Shown one piece after another: positions 1-8,511 of a stretch of DNA of 36,585 nt. The position numbers and the translations under genes were made by a program. How positions within the stretch are numbered: position 1 is the stretch's first letter; every line of letters begins with the position of its first letter. This stretch comes from Rhizobium sp. Q54 (GTDB taxonomy: Bacteria; Pseudomonadota; Alphaproteobacteria; Rhizobiales; Beijerinckiaceae), in contig CAMCUC010000027.1 of the NCBI GenBank assembly GCA_945878875.1, forward strand, positions 1 through 36,585. The letters are read 5' to 3'. Under the pieces are notes generated by a model, which had not been told where the DNA came from, did not search any database, and was given only the letters and a program-made list of their open reading frames with translations.

Positions 1-226
1 CGCCGTCGATGATGCGCCGCACGCTAGCGCCGTAAGGGCCGGGCAACGCATCGCGGGCGCCCAAAGCGGGGAAGGTTGCAGGCTCGATCAGCGCCCCGGA
101 GGCGCCCGCGTCGGCGGGAGACGCATGCAGCGCCGCGCTGGCGCCCGCATAGCCGGCCGCAGCCGCAGCCGCCAGCGACAAGGCGGCGAGCAAGGCGAAC
201 GAGAGCGGACGAGCAGACCAAATCAT
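1..226 (-). CDS. Exported thermonuclease-like protein, N-terminal part (runs off left edge)
   Basis: This is the first 75 codons of a leftward gene cut by the window edge. It begins MIWSARPLSF and continues with a long Ala/Leu core, a typical Sec signal peptide or membrane anchor ending near residues 22-28. After a low-complexity Ala/Pro linker the visible end reads RRIIDG. In staphylococcal-nuclease-like (SNase) proteins the domain opens with a similar R-V-I-D-G-D-T strand that holds the Ca2+-binding Asp, so an exported thermonuclease is my best guess. Only the first strand is visible, so other secreted families remain possible. The start is the only ATG that gives an intact signal peptide. 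An overlapping longer reading frame in another phase is Arg/Cys-rich and not coding-like. The gene is divergent from the MFS transporter. Confidence 0.5.
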   Translation of the reverse strand, partial: MIWSARPLSFALLAALSLAAAAAAGYAGASAALHASPADAGASGALIEPATFPALGARDALPGPYGASVRRIIDG

Positions 227-233
227 GAACGTG

Positions 234-262
234 ACTATGCCTATTGTCCCAGCATCTGTCAA
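234..262 (-). promoter_or_regulatory. Sigma70-type promoter for the nuclease-like gene, possibly leaderless
   Basis: On the minus strand a perfect TTGACA (positions 262-257) is followed after 17 bp by CATAGT (239-234). A start site about 7 bp beyond the -10 box would fall at or next to the ATG at 226-224, leaving almost no leader and no room for a Shine-Dalgarno sequence. The promoter match is seen in the sequence. Leaderless initiation is inference. Confidence 0.4.
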
Positions 263-385
263 ATAATCCTACAACTCTGGAGTGCATAAATAGCAAACTC
301 AGGTTGCGTCGGCCACGCGTTTTGCTCAATCCGCAAACCGGTCTAAAGGGTTACAAACATTCTCCGCCAATCGAGCCGGGATCCG

Positions 386-1591
386 ATGTTCAAATCAATT
401 CCGCTCGCGGCGCTGCTGATTCTGGTCGCAGGCTTTCTCCTTCTGTTCATCGGCGGCGGCGCGCGTCTGGCGATCGGGCTGACGTTGCTGCCGATGGTTG
501 AGGAGCTCGCTTGGGAGCGCAACGACATCGGGCTCGCTGTGGGGCTGTTTCAGGGGGTGTCGGCAATCTGCACCTTCTATGCTGGCCGTCTGGCCGATCG
601 CATCAGCCTGCGGGTGCTGCTGGGCTCGGGCTTGATAATAGCCTCGGCTGGAATCGGGCTGATGAGCCTTGTGCAATCGCCGTGGCAGGCGCTGGCCTTG
701 TATGGAATCATCTTCGCCATCGGCAATGGCGCCGCCTCGACCGCGCCTGTGGGCGTGATGGTGACGCGCACGTTCCCCAATCACGCGGGGCTCGCCAATT
801 CGCTGGCGCTGGCGGGCATGAGCGTCGGGCAATTGGTGATCGTGGCGACGCTGGCCCTGGTCATGCTCAACATCGGCTGGCGCTCAGTCTATGTGTGGCT
901 TGGGCTGGCCCATCTCATGTTGCTGCCGCTGATTCTGGCCGCTGTTCCCGGCAAGTCCGCGCAGCAGGCGCAGCGCGACGCCGCGCCCGTGCAGGACGGA
1001 TTGAGTCTGCGCGAGGCTGCGCGCACCAGGCAATTCTGGATGCTGCTTGGCATTTACGCGATCTGCGGGCTCGATGATTTTTTCGTGGCGACCCATGTGG
1101 TGGCGTTTGCGCAGGACAGCGGCGTCGGTGCGTTTTTCGCGGGCAATCTTCTGGCGTTAATGGGGCTGACGGGACTGGCGGGCGTGTTGTGGTCTGGCTG
1201 GGCCAGCGACCGCCACGGGCCGATAGGGCCAACCCTGGTGGCCTTCGTTCTGCGCATCGCTGTGTTCGCTCTGGTGCTGGTGGAGCAATCGAGCGTCTCG
1301 GTCGCTATTTTTGCGCTGGTGTTTGGCTTTACGTTTCTGGTTACCGCGCCAGTCACTGTGCTGTTCGTGCGCGAATCGTTTGGCACCAAAAACCTTGGCG
1401 CCATCGCCGGGCTCATCACCATGGTCCACCACGTGTTTGGGGGCCTTGGCGCATGGCTGGGCGCGATCATGTACGATTCAGGGGGCTCCTACTGGCCCGC
1501 TTTCGCCACCATGTTCTTCGCCACGCTGTTTGCCATGTGGTTGACGCTGACCTACCGCGCCGCACCTGCAAGCTCTAGAAATCGCTCGTGA
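386..1591 (+). CDS. MFS transporter, 401 aa
   Basis: This is a polytopic inner-membrane protein with about twelve hydrophobic segments split by a polar central loop near residues 190-215 (the AQQAQRDAAPVQDG region). That is the usual two-times-six-helix layout of the Major Facilitator Superfamily. The loop between helices 2 and 3 carries the MFS signature-like AGRLADRIS at about residues 66-74, and the pseudo-repeat in the second half reads WASDRHGPIG. MFS carriers move small solutes with proton coupling. The substrate cannot be read from the sequence; the overall look is that of monocarboxylate or oxalate/formate-type carriers, but that is weak. The gene is divergent from the nuclease-like gene. 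Its 3' end overlaps the convergent DUF1674 gene by 17 bp. Start ATG at 386 lies downstream of a GGGA sequence. Confidence 0.85.
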   Translation: MFKSIPLAALLILVAGFLLLFIGGGARLAIGLTLLPMVEELAWERNDIGLAVGLFQGVSAICTFYAGRLADRISLRVLLGSGLIIASAGIGLMSLVQSPWQALALYGIIFAIGNGAASTAPVGVMVTRTFPNHAGLANSLALAGMSVGQLVIVATLALVMLNIGWRSVYVWLGLAHLMLLPLILAAVPGKSAQQAQRDAAPVQDGLSLREAARTRQFWMLLGIYAICGLDDFFVATHVVAFAQDSGVGAFFAGNLLALMGLTGLAGVLWSGWASDRHGPIGPTLVAFVLRIAVFALVLVEQSSVSVAIFALVFGFTFLVTAPVTVLFVRESFGTKNLGAIAGLITMVHHVFGGLGAWLGAIMYDSGGSYWPAFATMFFATLFAMWLTLTYRAAPASSRNRS

Positions 1592-1808
1592 TTCCTTTGC
1601 TTTCCCAATCGCCGTAACGCACCGGATCGAGCCCGCCGCGTCCGTTGATTTCAATGGGGGCTGTCGCCGCCGCCAATGCTGCCGCGCGCTCCCGCTCCTC
1701 CCGGCGCGCCTGCGCCTCGGCGAGCGCACGCTGGGCCTCCGGCGTCAGCGGCTTGCGGATTCGGGGATCCGCTTCCTGTTCGGGCTGGGTTTCGGGCGTC
1801 TGCGTCAT
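1575..1808 (-). CDS. Succinate dehydrogenase assembly factor 4-type protein (DUF1674), 77 aa
   Basis: A small hydrophilic protein starting MTQTPETQPE and ending in the diagnostic block PVRYGDWESKGITSDF. This C-terminal RYGDWE-x-KG-x-x-x-DF signature defines the DUF1674 family, the bacterial relatives of eukaryotic Sdh8/SDHAF4, which binds flavinylated SdhA during complex II assembly. The middle (residues 25-45) is a charged Ala/Glu/Arg helix. The same frame stays open upstream to 2036, but that extension is Arg/Cys/Ser-rich and lies antisense to htpX, so I start at the ATG at 1808. The gene converges on, and overlaps by 17 bp, the end of the MFS gene, and is divergent from htpX. The role in SDH assembly is family knowledge; sdh genes are not in this window. 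Confidence 0.85.
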   Translation of the reverse strand: MTQTPETQPEQEADPRIRKPLTPEAQRALAEAQARREERERAAALAAATAPIEINGRGGLDPVRYGDWESKGITSDF

Positions 1809-1830
1809 TCGAACTTGTCCCTTGGCGACC

Positions 1831-1860
1831 CTTGAAGCGGGCGGGCCAGCGTCCCCACAT
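1831..1860 (+). promoter_or_regulatory. RpoH (sigma32)-like heat-shock promoter of htpX
   Basis: CTTGAA at 1831-1836 is followed after 16 bp by CCCCACAT at 1853-1860. Heat-shock sigma32 promoters have a CTTGAA-type -35 box and a CCCCAT-type -10 box. Transcription would start near 1868 and leave a leader of about 48 nt before the htpX ATG. htpX is a known heat or envelope stress gene in other bacteria, which supports the call. The spacing is slightly longer than the classical range. Confidence 0.5.
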
Positions 1861-1915
1861 ATAGAGCGGACGTGTTGCAGCGCAAAGATTTGCAGATCCG
1901 ACGGAGAGACCGACC

Positions 1916-2872
1916 ATGAACATGATGCGCACCGCCATGCTGATGGCCGCCATGACGGCGCTGTTTCTCGTCGTCGGCGCGTTGCTCGGCGGCCAGACCG
2001 GCATGTTGCTGGCGCTGGCTTTTGCCGCCGCCACAAACCTGTTCGCCTATTGGAATTCCGACAGGCTGGCGCTGGCGGCCAACGGCGCGCAGGAAATCCA
2101 GCGCGCCGACGCGCCCGATCTCTACGACATGGTGGCTGAGCTTGCCGGGCGCGCGCAATTGCCGATGCCGCGCGTCTATGTGATCCACGAAGACCAGCCC
2201 AACGCCTTCGCCACCGGGCGCAATCCCGAAAACGCGGCGGTGGCCGTCAACACCGGGCTGATGGCCATGCTGACCCGGCAAGAGCTGGCGGGCGTGATCG
2301 CGCATGAGCTGGCGCACATCAAATATCGCGACACGCTGACCATGACGATCACTGCGACGCTCGCGGGTGCGATCTCCTCCATCGCCCAATGGGGCTTGCT
2401 GTTTGGCGGCAATCGCAGCAATGGGCCGGGCGTGATCGGCTCGATTGCGCTGGCCATTCTCGCGCCGCTGGCCGCCATGCTCGTGCAGATGGCGATCAGC
2501 CGCTCGCGCGAATACGCGGCCGACCGGCTTGGCGCGGAAATTTGCGGCGATCCCAACGCGCTGGCGGGCGCGCTGGCGAAAATCTCGCACGGGGCGCAGG
2601 TCATTCCCAACGAGAACGCCGAGGCCAATCCGGCGATGGCCCATATGTTTATCGTCAATCCGCTGACCGGGCAGGGGATGGACAACCTGTTCTCGACCCA
2701 TCCCAACGTCGAAAACCGGATTGCAGCCCTTCAGGCGCTTGCCGGCGCCATGGGCCTGACGCGTTACGCTTCCCAAAACAATTCCACAGACGTTTCCGGC
2801 CCGAGCCCGTGGCGGGGCGGAATTGATCGTGGTACTCAAAACAACGGTCGCAGACGCGGTCCGTGGGGTTGA
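1916..2872 (+). CDS. htpX: Membrane metalloprotease HtpX, 318 aa
   Basis: HtpX is a zinc-dependent M48 endoprotease of the inner membrane that clears misfolded membrane proteins together with FtsH. Two N-terminal membrane segments (about residues 8-22 and 28-45) are followed by the zinc motif HELAH at 130-134 (H130, E131, H134) and the third ligand E199 in [10 protein letters not shown]. Two more hydrophobic segments lie near 142-165 and 172-193. The length fits alphaproteobacterial HtpX, including a Gly/Arg-rich, Asn-rich tail after about residue 290. The ATG is preceded by GGAGAG at a good distance (around 1903). The gene is divergent from the DUF1674 gene and followed by rsmB after 116 bp. 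In related genomes htpX and rsmB are also neighbours. Confidence 0.95.
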   Translation: MNMMRTAMLMAAMTALFLVVGALLGGQTGMLLALAFAAATNLFAYWNSDRLALAANGAQEIQRADAPDLYDMVAELAGRAQLPMPRVYVIHEDQPNAFATGRNPENAAVAVNTGLMAMLTRQELAGVIAHELAHIKYRDTLTMTITATLAGAISSIAQWGLLFGGNRSNGPGVIGSIALAILAPLAAMLVQMAISRSREYAADRLGAEICGDPNALAGALAKISHGAQVIPNENAEANPAMAHMFIVNPLTGQGMDNLFSTHPNVENRIAALQALAGAMGLTRYASQNNSTDVSGPSPWRGGIDRGTQNNGRRRGPWG

Positions 2873-2891
2873 TTTGCGGGGGTTGATTTGC
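2864..2891 (+). repeat. 14-bp tandem duplication across the htpX stop codon
   Basis: Two adjacent copies, TGGGGTTGATTTGC (2864-2877) and GGGGGTTGATTTGC (2878-2891), match at 13 of 14 positions. The htpX TGA lies inside the first copy (2870-2872). It looks like a recent slippage duplication that does not alter the protein. Confidence 0.7.
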
Positions 2892-2988
2892 TGCCCCGCC
2901 GCGAGCGCCCCGAACACCTTTAATGCGCTTATTGACATGCCCTTGTTGACATACGCGCAGCCGATGCGCCGCCCGGAGCAGGATTGTT

Positions 2989-4365
2989 TTGAACCAGAAA
3001 AAAGCGGCGCCCGGCGTGCAGAAGCGCCCGCGTTTTGAGACCCCGCCTCCGCCCCCGCCGGGGCTGGCCGCCCGTCAGGCTGCGGCGGCGGCCTTCGCCG
3101 ACGTCGTCGCCAACGGGCGCTCGCTTGATGAGCGCTTTGCAGCCGATTCGCATTTCTCGCTTGATGTGCGCGACCGCGCGCTGGCGCGCTCCATCGTCGT
3201 GGCGTCGCTGCGTCGGCTGGGCACGATTCGCGCCGCATTGGCGCGCTTTCTGGAGCGTGGCCTGCCCAAAAAGGCCGGTTCTCTGGAATACATTCTCACC
3301 ACCAGCGCCGCGCAAATTCTGTTTCTGGACGTGCCCGACCACGCCGCCGTCGATCTGGCGGTTCATGCGGCGCGCGCCGATCAGCGTTCGGCCCCCTTCG
3401 CCTCGCTTGTCAACGCGGTGCTACGCAACATAGCGCGCGAGAAAGACTCGATTCTTGCCGGAGAAGATCCCTCTCTCGCAGACCCCTTCCTCGATATGCC
3501 GCTATGGCTGGCGGCGCGCTGGCGCAAGTCCTATGGCGAGGACGTTGCAGCCCGTATGGCGCTGATGATGCGACATGAGCCGACGCTCGATCTGAGCGTG
3601 CGCAGCGATGCGGAGCAATGGGCGGAAAAAATCGGCGGCATCGTTTTGCCCACCGGCTCAGTGCGCCTCGTCAACCGCGCGGGCATCGACGAATTGCCCG
3701 GCTATGCGGACGGTCAATGGTGGGTGCAGGACGCCGCCGCCGCTCTGCCCGCACGCCTGCTCAACGTGAAGCCCGGCGAGCGCGTGGCCGATTTGTGCGC
3801 AGCCCCCGGCGGCAAGAGCGCGCAACTGGCGGCAGCCGGCGCGGAGGTGATCGCGCTCGATAAATCAGCCGAGCGCTTGCGTCGTCTGGCGGTTAATTTC
3901 GAGCGCCTGAAACTGCCCGTCGACATCGCGGTCGGCGACGCCCTCACCTATGAGGCGCAGCCCTTCGACGCTGTTTTGCTGGATGCGCCCTGTTCGGCCA
4001 CCGGCACCATTCGCCGTCATCCGGACGTGGCGTGGGTGAAGCGCGCCAGCGATATTGCGGCGCTGGCGCTCGTGCAGGCGAAAATGCTGGAGCGCGCCTG
4101 CGGCATGCTCAAGCCCGGCGGGCGCCTCGTCTATTGCACCTGTTCGCTGGAGGCGGAGGAAGGCCCGGCGCAAATCGCCGCGCTCTTGCGTCGCAATCCC
4201 GACATGGTGCGCGCTCCCATCAGCGCCGATGAGGTCGGCGGGCTGGACGAGTGCCTGACCTCTGAGGGCGACGTGCGCACAATGCCGATTCATCTGCCTG
4301 ACCACGACCCGCGCCTTGCGGGCCTCGATGGCTTCTTCATCGCGCGGCTCGAGCGGAAAAAATAA
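2989..4365 (+). CDS. rsmB: 16S rRNA m5C methyltransferase RsmB, 458 aa
   Basis: RsmB methylates C967 of 16S rRNA using S-adenosylmethionine. A Pro-rich basic N-terminus (PPPPPP near residue 20) leads into a NusB-like RNA-binding domain (about 28-150), then a Rossmann methyltransferase domain. SAM motif I is CAAPGGKS (270-277). The two catalytic cysteines of the RsmB/NOP2 family are visible as C335 in DAPCSATGT and C385 in CTCSLEAEE. Translation starts at a TTG (2989), since no in-frame ATG lies near; GCAGGA lies about 7-12 bases upstream. It follows htpX and precedes the heparinase-like gene. The family also contains RsmF and NOP2-like enzymes, but the NusB domain identifies RsmB. Confidence 0.92.
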   Translation: MNQKKAAPGVQKRPRFETPPPPPPGLAARQAAAAAFADVVANGRSLDERFAADSHFSLDVRDRALARSIVVASLRRLGTIRAALARFLERGLPKKAGSLEYILTTSAAQILFLDVPDHAAVDLAVHAARADQRSAPFASLVNAVLRNIAREKDSILAGEDPSLADPFLDMPLWLAARWRKSYGEDVAARMALMMRHEPTLDLSVRSDAEQWAEKIGGIVLPTGSVRLVNRAGIDELPGYADGQWWVQDAAAALPARLLNVKPGERVADLCAAPGGKSAQLAAAGAEVIALDKSAERLRRLAVNFERLKLPVDIAVGDALTYEAQPFDAVLLDAPCSATGTIRRHPDVAWVKRASDIAALALVQAKMLERACGMLKPGGRLVYCTCSLEAEEGPAQIAALLRRNPDMVRAPISADEVGGLDECLTSEGDVRTMPIHLPDHDPRLAGLDGFFIARLERKK

Positions 4366-4368
4366 ATC

Positions 4369-4397
4369 TTGTCTTGGTGATAAGCTATACCGATACA
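4369..4397 (+). promoter_or_regulatory. Possible sigma70 promoter for the heparinase-like gene
   Basis: TTGTCT (4369-4374), a 17-bp spacer and GATACA (4392-4397) lie just after the rsmB stop. The match is modest and unproven. It would give a leader of about 115 nt that includes the hairpin at 4431-4452. Confidence 0.25.
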
Positions 4398-4430
4398 GGC
4401 TTTCTGGTTCCGCGCATATCAACTACAGAT

Positions 4431-4452
4431 CGCACTCCAGCGGTGGAGTGTG
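4431..4452 (+). other. Hairpin in the leader of the heparinase-like gene
   Basis: CACTCCA (4433-4439) pairs with TGGAGTG (4444-4450) around a GCGG loop; a G-U and a C-G pair extend the stem. No T-run follows, so it is not a typical intrinsic terminator. It could stabilise the transcript or be a protein site; neither is shown. Confidence 0.4.
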
Positions 4453-4506
4453 CGAATCAGGCATGATTGCGGGCGTATGTTAAATCATCAGGCTTGGGCG
4501 CGAATC

Positions 4507-4512
4507 AGGAGG
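4507..4512 (+). promoter_or_regulatory. Ribosome binding site AGGAGG that fixes a TTG start
   Basis: A perfect AGGAGG lies 8 bases before the TTG at 4521. It decides the start of the heparinase-like gene over the longer TTG at 4467, which has no such site. Confidence 0.75.
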
Positions 4513-4520
4513 CCATCCAT

Positions 4521-6260
4521 TTGACGCGACTTTCCGTCGCCGAGCGTATTGTGATGGGCGCGCAAGCAGTCCGTCATGGCGTTTGGGCCGCGAGGCGGGC
4601 CTGCGCACGGCCGTTGTCGCTGATGTCCGGGCTGCGCCCGCGCCCGCCCAAGCGTCTCGTCATTGCGCCCCAGGACATCCGCACCAGCGATCCCATCGTC
4701 GCCGACGATATTTATGCGGGCTATTTCGCGTTCGCCGGCCGCGTCGTCGATGCGCGTAACCAATCGCCGTTCCTGCTGGTTGGCCCCAGTCAGGAATGGG
4801 AAAATAATCTGATGGGCTTCAGCTGGTTGCGTCATCTGCGCGCCGCTGACACCAATCTTGCCCGGCAGAACGCCCGCGCGCTGGTCGCCGAATGGCTGAG
4901 CCTGCATGGTTCGCCCTCGGCTTCGGCGGCGGCGGGACAGGCGCAGGGCAGGGCGCATGAAACGCCGTGCGCATGGAAGCCTGTCGTCGCCGCGCGCCGG
5001 CTGATGTCGTGGATCAGCCAGTCGCCCTTGCTGCTGGAGGGCGCGGATGCAGAATTTTATGGCCTGTTCCTGAAGGGTATTGGCCGCCACGTCGCGTTTT
5101 TGCGCGCGCAAATGCGGTTTGAATTATCCGGAGAGACGCGTCTGTTCACTGCGATTGCGCTGGCGCAGACGGCGCTTTGTTCAGATGGTTATGGCCGCCT
5201 GCTCAAGCGCTCCGGCAAATGGCTTGACGAAGAATTGCAAGCCCAGATTCTGCCCGACGGCGGCCATGTGGGGCGCAATCCGCAAACCCTGATCGACTTG
5301 CTGTTTGATCTTTTGCCGCTTCGTCAGGCCTATGCGTCGCGCAACGTCGCCCCGCCGCCGCAATTGATAAGCGCGATTGACCGCATGTTGCCGATGCTGC
5401 GCATGTTCCGCCATCCCGACTCGTCGCTGGCGCTGTTCAACGGCATGGGCGTTACGGCGCCAGACATGCTGGCGACGCTCCTGGGCTATGACGACGCCCG
5501 CGCGCAGCCGATCCTGAACGCGCCGTTCTCGGGCTATCAGCGTTTTGAGAGCGCGGACGCGCTTCTGATCGCCGACGTCGGCGCCGTCCCGCCGCCAGAC
5601 TTTTCCATCCGCGCCCATGCCGGCGCTCTGTCGTTTGAATTGTCGCTCGATGGCTTTCGCACAATCGGCAATTGCGGCGCGCCAAGCGTTCAGCGCGGGC
5701 CGCTGCGCGAGGCGGCCAGACTGAGCGCCGCCCATTCGACGTTGATTGTGGGCGGTGAATCCTCCGCCCGGCTGGTGCACGAGGCGGGTCTTGGCGCCTG
5801 GGCGGGCGGGCGCATTTTTGTTGGCCCCAGGATCCATGATTTTTCGCGCCGCGACGAGCAAAGTGAATGCGGCTTTGAGGCGCGGCACGACGGCTATGTC
5901 TCGCGGTTTGGCCTGAACCACTTCCGCTCAATCGCGCTGTCGGCTGAGGGCGGACGTGTGGAAGGGTTCGACCGGCTGGAGGCCGCTGGCAAGCGCAAGC
6001 CGCCCGCTGGCCTGTCCTATGCGATCCGCTTTCATCTTCATCCCGGCGTCAAGGCGGCGCGCGTTGAGCGCGAGCATGGCGTGATGCTGGTGCTGCCCAA
6101 CGGCTCGGCGTGGTTGTTCCATGCGAGCGGGCGCGAGGTCGAGCTTGAGGATGGGGCGTTTTTCGCATCCGCCGACGGCGGTCGGCAGGCGCAGCAGATC
6201 GTCGTGCGGGGAATTGCGGAGTCCGATCCTGAAACGCGCTGGGTTTTCTTGCGCGGGTAA
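4521..6260 (+). CDS. Heparinase II/III family protein, 579 aa
   Basis: The start chosen is TTG at 4521 (MTRLSVAERI) because of the perfect upstream Shine-Dalgarno. The N-terminal two thirds are alpha-helical and rich in Trp/Arg, with blocks such as QEWENNLMGFSWLRHL near residues 90-105 and DGGHVGRNPQ near 250, as in the alpha/alpha-toroid of heparinase II/III-like polysaccharide lyases. The C-terminal third, from about 360 (FELSLDGFRTIGNCG, SAAHSTLIVGG), is the beta-sandwich heparinase II/III-like domain. No signal peptide is visible. This Rhizobiales-type protein is commonly found beside rsmB and purH, as here, and may act on a cell-envelope or exopolysaccharide substrate. The true substrate is unknown, and calling it a heparin lyase would be unjustified. 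Confidence 0.85.
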   Translation: MTRLSVAERIVMGAQAVRHGVWAARRACARPLSLMSGLRPRPPKRLVIAPQDIRTSDPIVADDIYAGYFAFAGRVVDARNQSPFLLVGPSQEWENNLMGFSWLRHLRAADTNLARQNARALVAEWLSLHGSPSASAAAGQAQGRAHETPCAWKPVVAARRLMSWISQSPLLLEGADAEFYGLFLKGIGRHVAFLRAQMRFELSGETRLFTAIALAQTALCSDGYGRLLKRSGKWLDEELQAQILPDGGHVGRNPQTLIDLLFDLLPLRQAYASRNVAPPPQLISAIDRMLPMLRMFRHPDSSLALFNGMGVTAPDMLATLLGYDDARAQPILNAPFSGYQRFESADALLIADVGAVPPPDFSIRAHAGALSFELSLDGFRTIGNCGAPSVQRGPLREAARLSAAHSTLIVGGESSARLVHEAGLGAWAGGRIFVGPRIHDFSRRDEQSECGFEARHDGYVSRFGLNHFRSIALSAEGGRVEGFDRLEAAGKRKPPAGLSYAIRFHLHPGVKAARVEREHGVMLVLPNGSAWLFHASGREVELEDGAFFASADGGRQAQQIVVRGIAESDPETRWVFLRG

Positions 6261-6372
6261 GCGTCTTCAACCGCCGCTTTCGCCCAAAGCCCGCTCATGC
6301 TAATCGGCACTTAATCTTTCGCTCTCTCCGAGACTTTCGCTCCTCTGGAGCCTCCTTTTGCAAGAGCCAGAC

Positions 6373-7965
6373 ATGTCCAGCGACCTTCGCGCCATCTCCC
6401 GCGCGCTTCTCTCCGTTTCCGACAAGACCGGCCTGATCGATTTCGCCCGCGCGCTGCACGCCCAGGGCGTCGAGCTGGTCTCGACCGGGGGCACGCGCAA
6501 GGCGATTGCGGATGCGGGCGTGCCGGTCAGGGACGTGTCTGATCTCACGGGGTTCCCCGAGATGATGGACGGGCGCGTGAAGACGCTGCACCCGGGCGTG
6601 CACGGCGGGCTGCTGGCGATCCGTGAAAACCCCGAACATGAGGCTGCGATGCTGGCGCATAACATTGCGCCCATCGATTTGCTGGTGGTCAATCTCTATC
6701 CGTTTGAAGAGACGGTCGCCAAAGGCGCCGATTACGACGATTGCATCGAGAACATCGACATCGGCGGCCCCGCCATGATCCGCGCCGCCGCCAAGAACCA
6801 TGGCGACGTCGCCGTTGTGGTGGACGTTGCCGATTATGCGCGCGTGCTGGAGGCCATGGCTGCCGACAAGGGCGCGCTTAATCTGGAATTGCGCAAGAAT
6901 CTCGCGCAGAAAGCCTATGCGCGCACGGCAGCTTATGACGCGGCGATCTCGAACTGGCTCGCCGGCCAGATTGGGCAGACCGCGCCGACATATCGCGCCA
7001 TTGGCGGCGTGTTGGCCGAGACCATGCGTTATGGCGAAAACCCGCACCAGAGCGCGGCTTTCTACCGCACGCCTGATTTGCGTTTTGGCGTGGCGACCGC
7101 CCGTCAGCTGCAGGGCAAGTCGCTGTCCTACAACAACGTCAACGACACCGACGCCGCCTTTGAATGCGTGGCCGAGTTCGATCCCGCAATCAGCGCCGCC
7201 GTGGCCATCATCAAGCACGCCAATCCGTGCGGCGTGGCGCAGGGCGCCAATCTGATTGAAGCCTATGAGCGCGCCTTGCGCTGCGATCCTGTTTCAGCGT
7301 TCGGCGGCATCATTGCGCTCAACCGCACGCTGGACGCAGACTCGGCGCGTGAAATCGTGAAAGTGTTCACCGAGGTCATCATCGCGCCCGCCGCCACGGA
7401 CGAGGCGATTGCGATTGTGGCCGCCAAGAAGAATTTGCGCCTGCTGGTGACGGGCGGCCTGCCCGATCCGCGCGGCGCAGGCCTGTCGGTGCGCACGGTC
7501 TCCGGCGGCCTGCTGGTGCAGGGCCGCGATAACGCCGTGGTCGACGATATGGAGCTGCGCATCGTCACCAAACGCGCGCCGACCGCCGCCGAGCTCGCCG
7601 ATCTGAAGTTCGCCTTCCGAATCTGCAAGCACGTCAAGTCCAACGCCATCGTCTACGTGAAAGACGGCGCGAGCGTCGGCATTGGCGCCGGCCAGATGAG
7701 CCGCGTCGATTCCTCGCGCATCGCCGCGTGGAAAGCAGCCGAAGCGGCCAAAGCCGCCGAGCTGTCGCAATCGCTGGCAATAGGCTCGGTGGTGGCCTCC
7801 GACGCCTTCTTCCCCTTCGCCGACGGCCTGCTGGCCGCCGCAGAAGCGGGCGCCACCGCCATCATCCAGCCCGGCGGCTCTATGCGCGACGACGAGGTGA
7901 TCAAAGCCGCCGATGAGGCTGGGCTCGCCATGGTGATGACCGGACATCGCCATTTCCGGCATTGA
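6373..7965 (+). CDS. purH: Bifunctional AICAR transformylase / IMP cyclohydrolase PurH, 530 aa
   Basis: PurH performs the last two steps of IMP synthesis: formyl transfer from 10-formyl-THF to AICAR, then ring closure. The N-terminal cyclohydrolase domain (about 1-200) contains [15 protein letters not shown] (37-41) and [13 protein letters not shown]. The C-terminal transformylase domain carries the catalytic KHANPCG (K281, H282) and NPHQSAAFY. Length matches the E. coli enzyme (529 aa). I start at the ATG at 6373 ([10 protein letters not shown]), because the family begins here. The frame extends five codons further to a TTG at 6358 without support. It follows the heparinase-like gene by 112 bp that holds nothing I recognise. 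Confidence 0.97.
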   Translation: MSSDLRAISRALLSVSDKTGLIDFARALHAQGVELVSTGGTRKAIADAGVPVRDVSDLTGFPEMMDGRVKTLHPGVHGGLLAIRENPEHEAAMLAHNIAPIDLLVVNLYPFEETVAKGADYDDCIENIDIGGPAMIRAAAKNHGDVAVVVDVADYARVLEAMAADKGALNLELRKNLAQKAYARTAAYDAAISNWLAGQIGQTAPTYRAIGGVLAETMRYGENPHQSAAFYRTPDLRFGVATARQLQGKSLSYNNVNDTDAAFECVAEFDPAISAAVAIIKHANPCGVAQGANLIEAYERALRCDPVSAFGGIIALNRTLDADSAREIVKVFTEVIIAPAATDEAIAIVAAKKNLRLLVTGGLPDPRGAGLSVRTVSGGLLVQGRDNAVVDDMELRIVTKRAPTAAELADLKFAFRICKHVKSNAIVYVKDGASVGIGAGQMSRVDSSRIAAWKAAEAAKAAELSQSLAIGSVVASDAFFPFADGLLAAAEAGATAIIQPGGSMRDDEVIKAADEAGLAMVMTGHRHFRH

Positions 7966-7974
7966 GCGCTTTTT

Positions 7975-8012
7975 GGACCGCGCCCGTGCGCACAGGAGGA
8001 CGCGCGCGGTCC
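7975..8012. other. Inverted repeat after purH
   Basis: GGACCGCGC (7975-7983) is repeated as its reverse complement GCGCGGTCC (8004-8012) with a 20-nt loop. It begins nine bases after the purH stop and could end or stabilise that transcript. No T-run follows the right arm, so factor-independent termination is doubtful. Confidence 0.4.
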
Positions 8013-8210
8013 AGATGGCGCTTCGTCCGTTAGATTTTAAGTCATCATGTCGCGCACAAACGTAACCATCTTCATCATTCGTTAAGGATCAATCGTGCTT
8101 TTGTCTGTCTGAACGAGGCGTGATCGGGCGCCGCCACAATGGCGCCGGATCGGCTTGCGATTAGGGGTGGCGTCCATCAGGGACGCACAAGCAGACCGGA
8201 GCGGAAGACA

Positions 8211-8492
8211 GTGCGCATCAGTGCGAAACGTGAAGTTGAGGGCCGTGAAATCGCGGCCGAAATCGGTCCCATCAGCGCAGTGTCGGCATGGCATGGGCAA
8301 TGGACGTCGGGCGATGCCTACAAGGAAAGCGCGCTCGAAAAACTGAAGCGCCTCGCCAAAGAGTTTGAGGCCGACGCGATCATAGGATTGAACTACACCA
8401 TCGACGACGTGGTGGAAAACGATCTTGCGCCCGTGCCTTTGAAGCGTGTGAACGTGAGCGGAATGGCCGTCAAACTGGCGCGCGCGTCCTGA
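8211..8492 (+). CDS. Small YbjQ-like (heavy-metal-binding domain-like) protein, 93 aa
   Basis: The protein resembles the YbjQ/UPF0145 fold. Its C-terminal half has the layout ALEKLKRLAKEFEADAIIGL, then NYTIDD, a short loop and KRVNVSGMAVKL, which recalls the family pattern of a helix ending in A-x-A-I-I-G-hydrophobic and a final V-S-G-T-A-V strand. The Cys/His residues that would bind metal are absent, so metal binding is not supported. I start at the GTG at 8211, with GGAAGA just upstream; the frame is open from 8139 but that part lacks coding character. It stands alone between purH (245 bp upstream, with no recognisable gene) and the convergent truA. Function unknown. Confidence 0.6.
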   Translation: MRISAKREVEGREIAAEIGPISAVSAWHGQWTSGDAYKESALEKLKRLAKEFEADAIIGLNYTIDDVVENDLAPVPLKRVNVSGMAVKLARAS

Positions 8493-8511
8493 GCAGGGCC
8501 GGGTAGAACAC

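Noticed and set aside
24-329. Minus-strand 101-codon frame at the left edge
   Set aside because: Cys/Arg-rich and out of phase with the frame that encodes a clear signal peptide and the RRIIDG strand.
2932-2952. Two TTGACAT copies 14 bp apart before rsmB
   Set aside because: Neither has a -10 box at a suitable distance, so I do not call a promoter.
1805-3238. 477-codon minus-strand frame antisense to htpX and the rsmB start
   Set aside because: Arg/Gln/His-rich composition with no domain, and it covers a clear htpX gene. It is a high-GC shadow frame.
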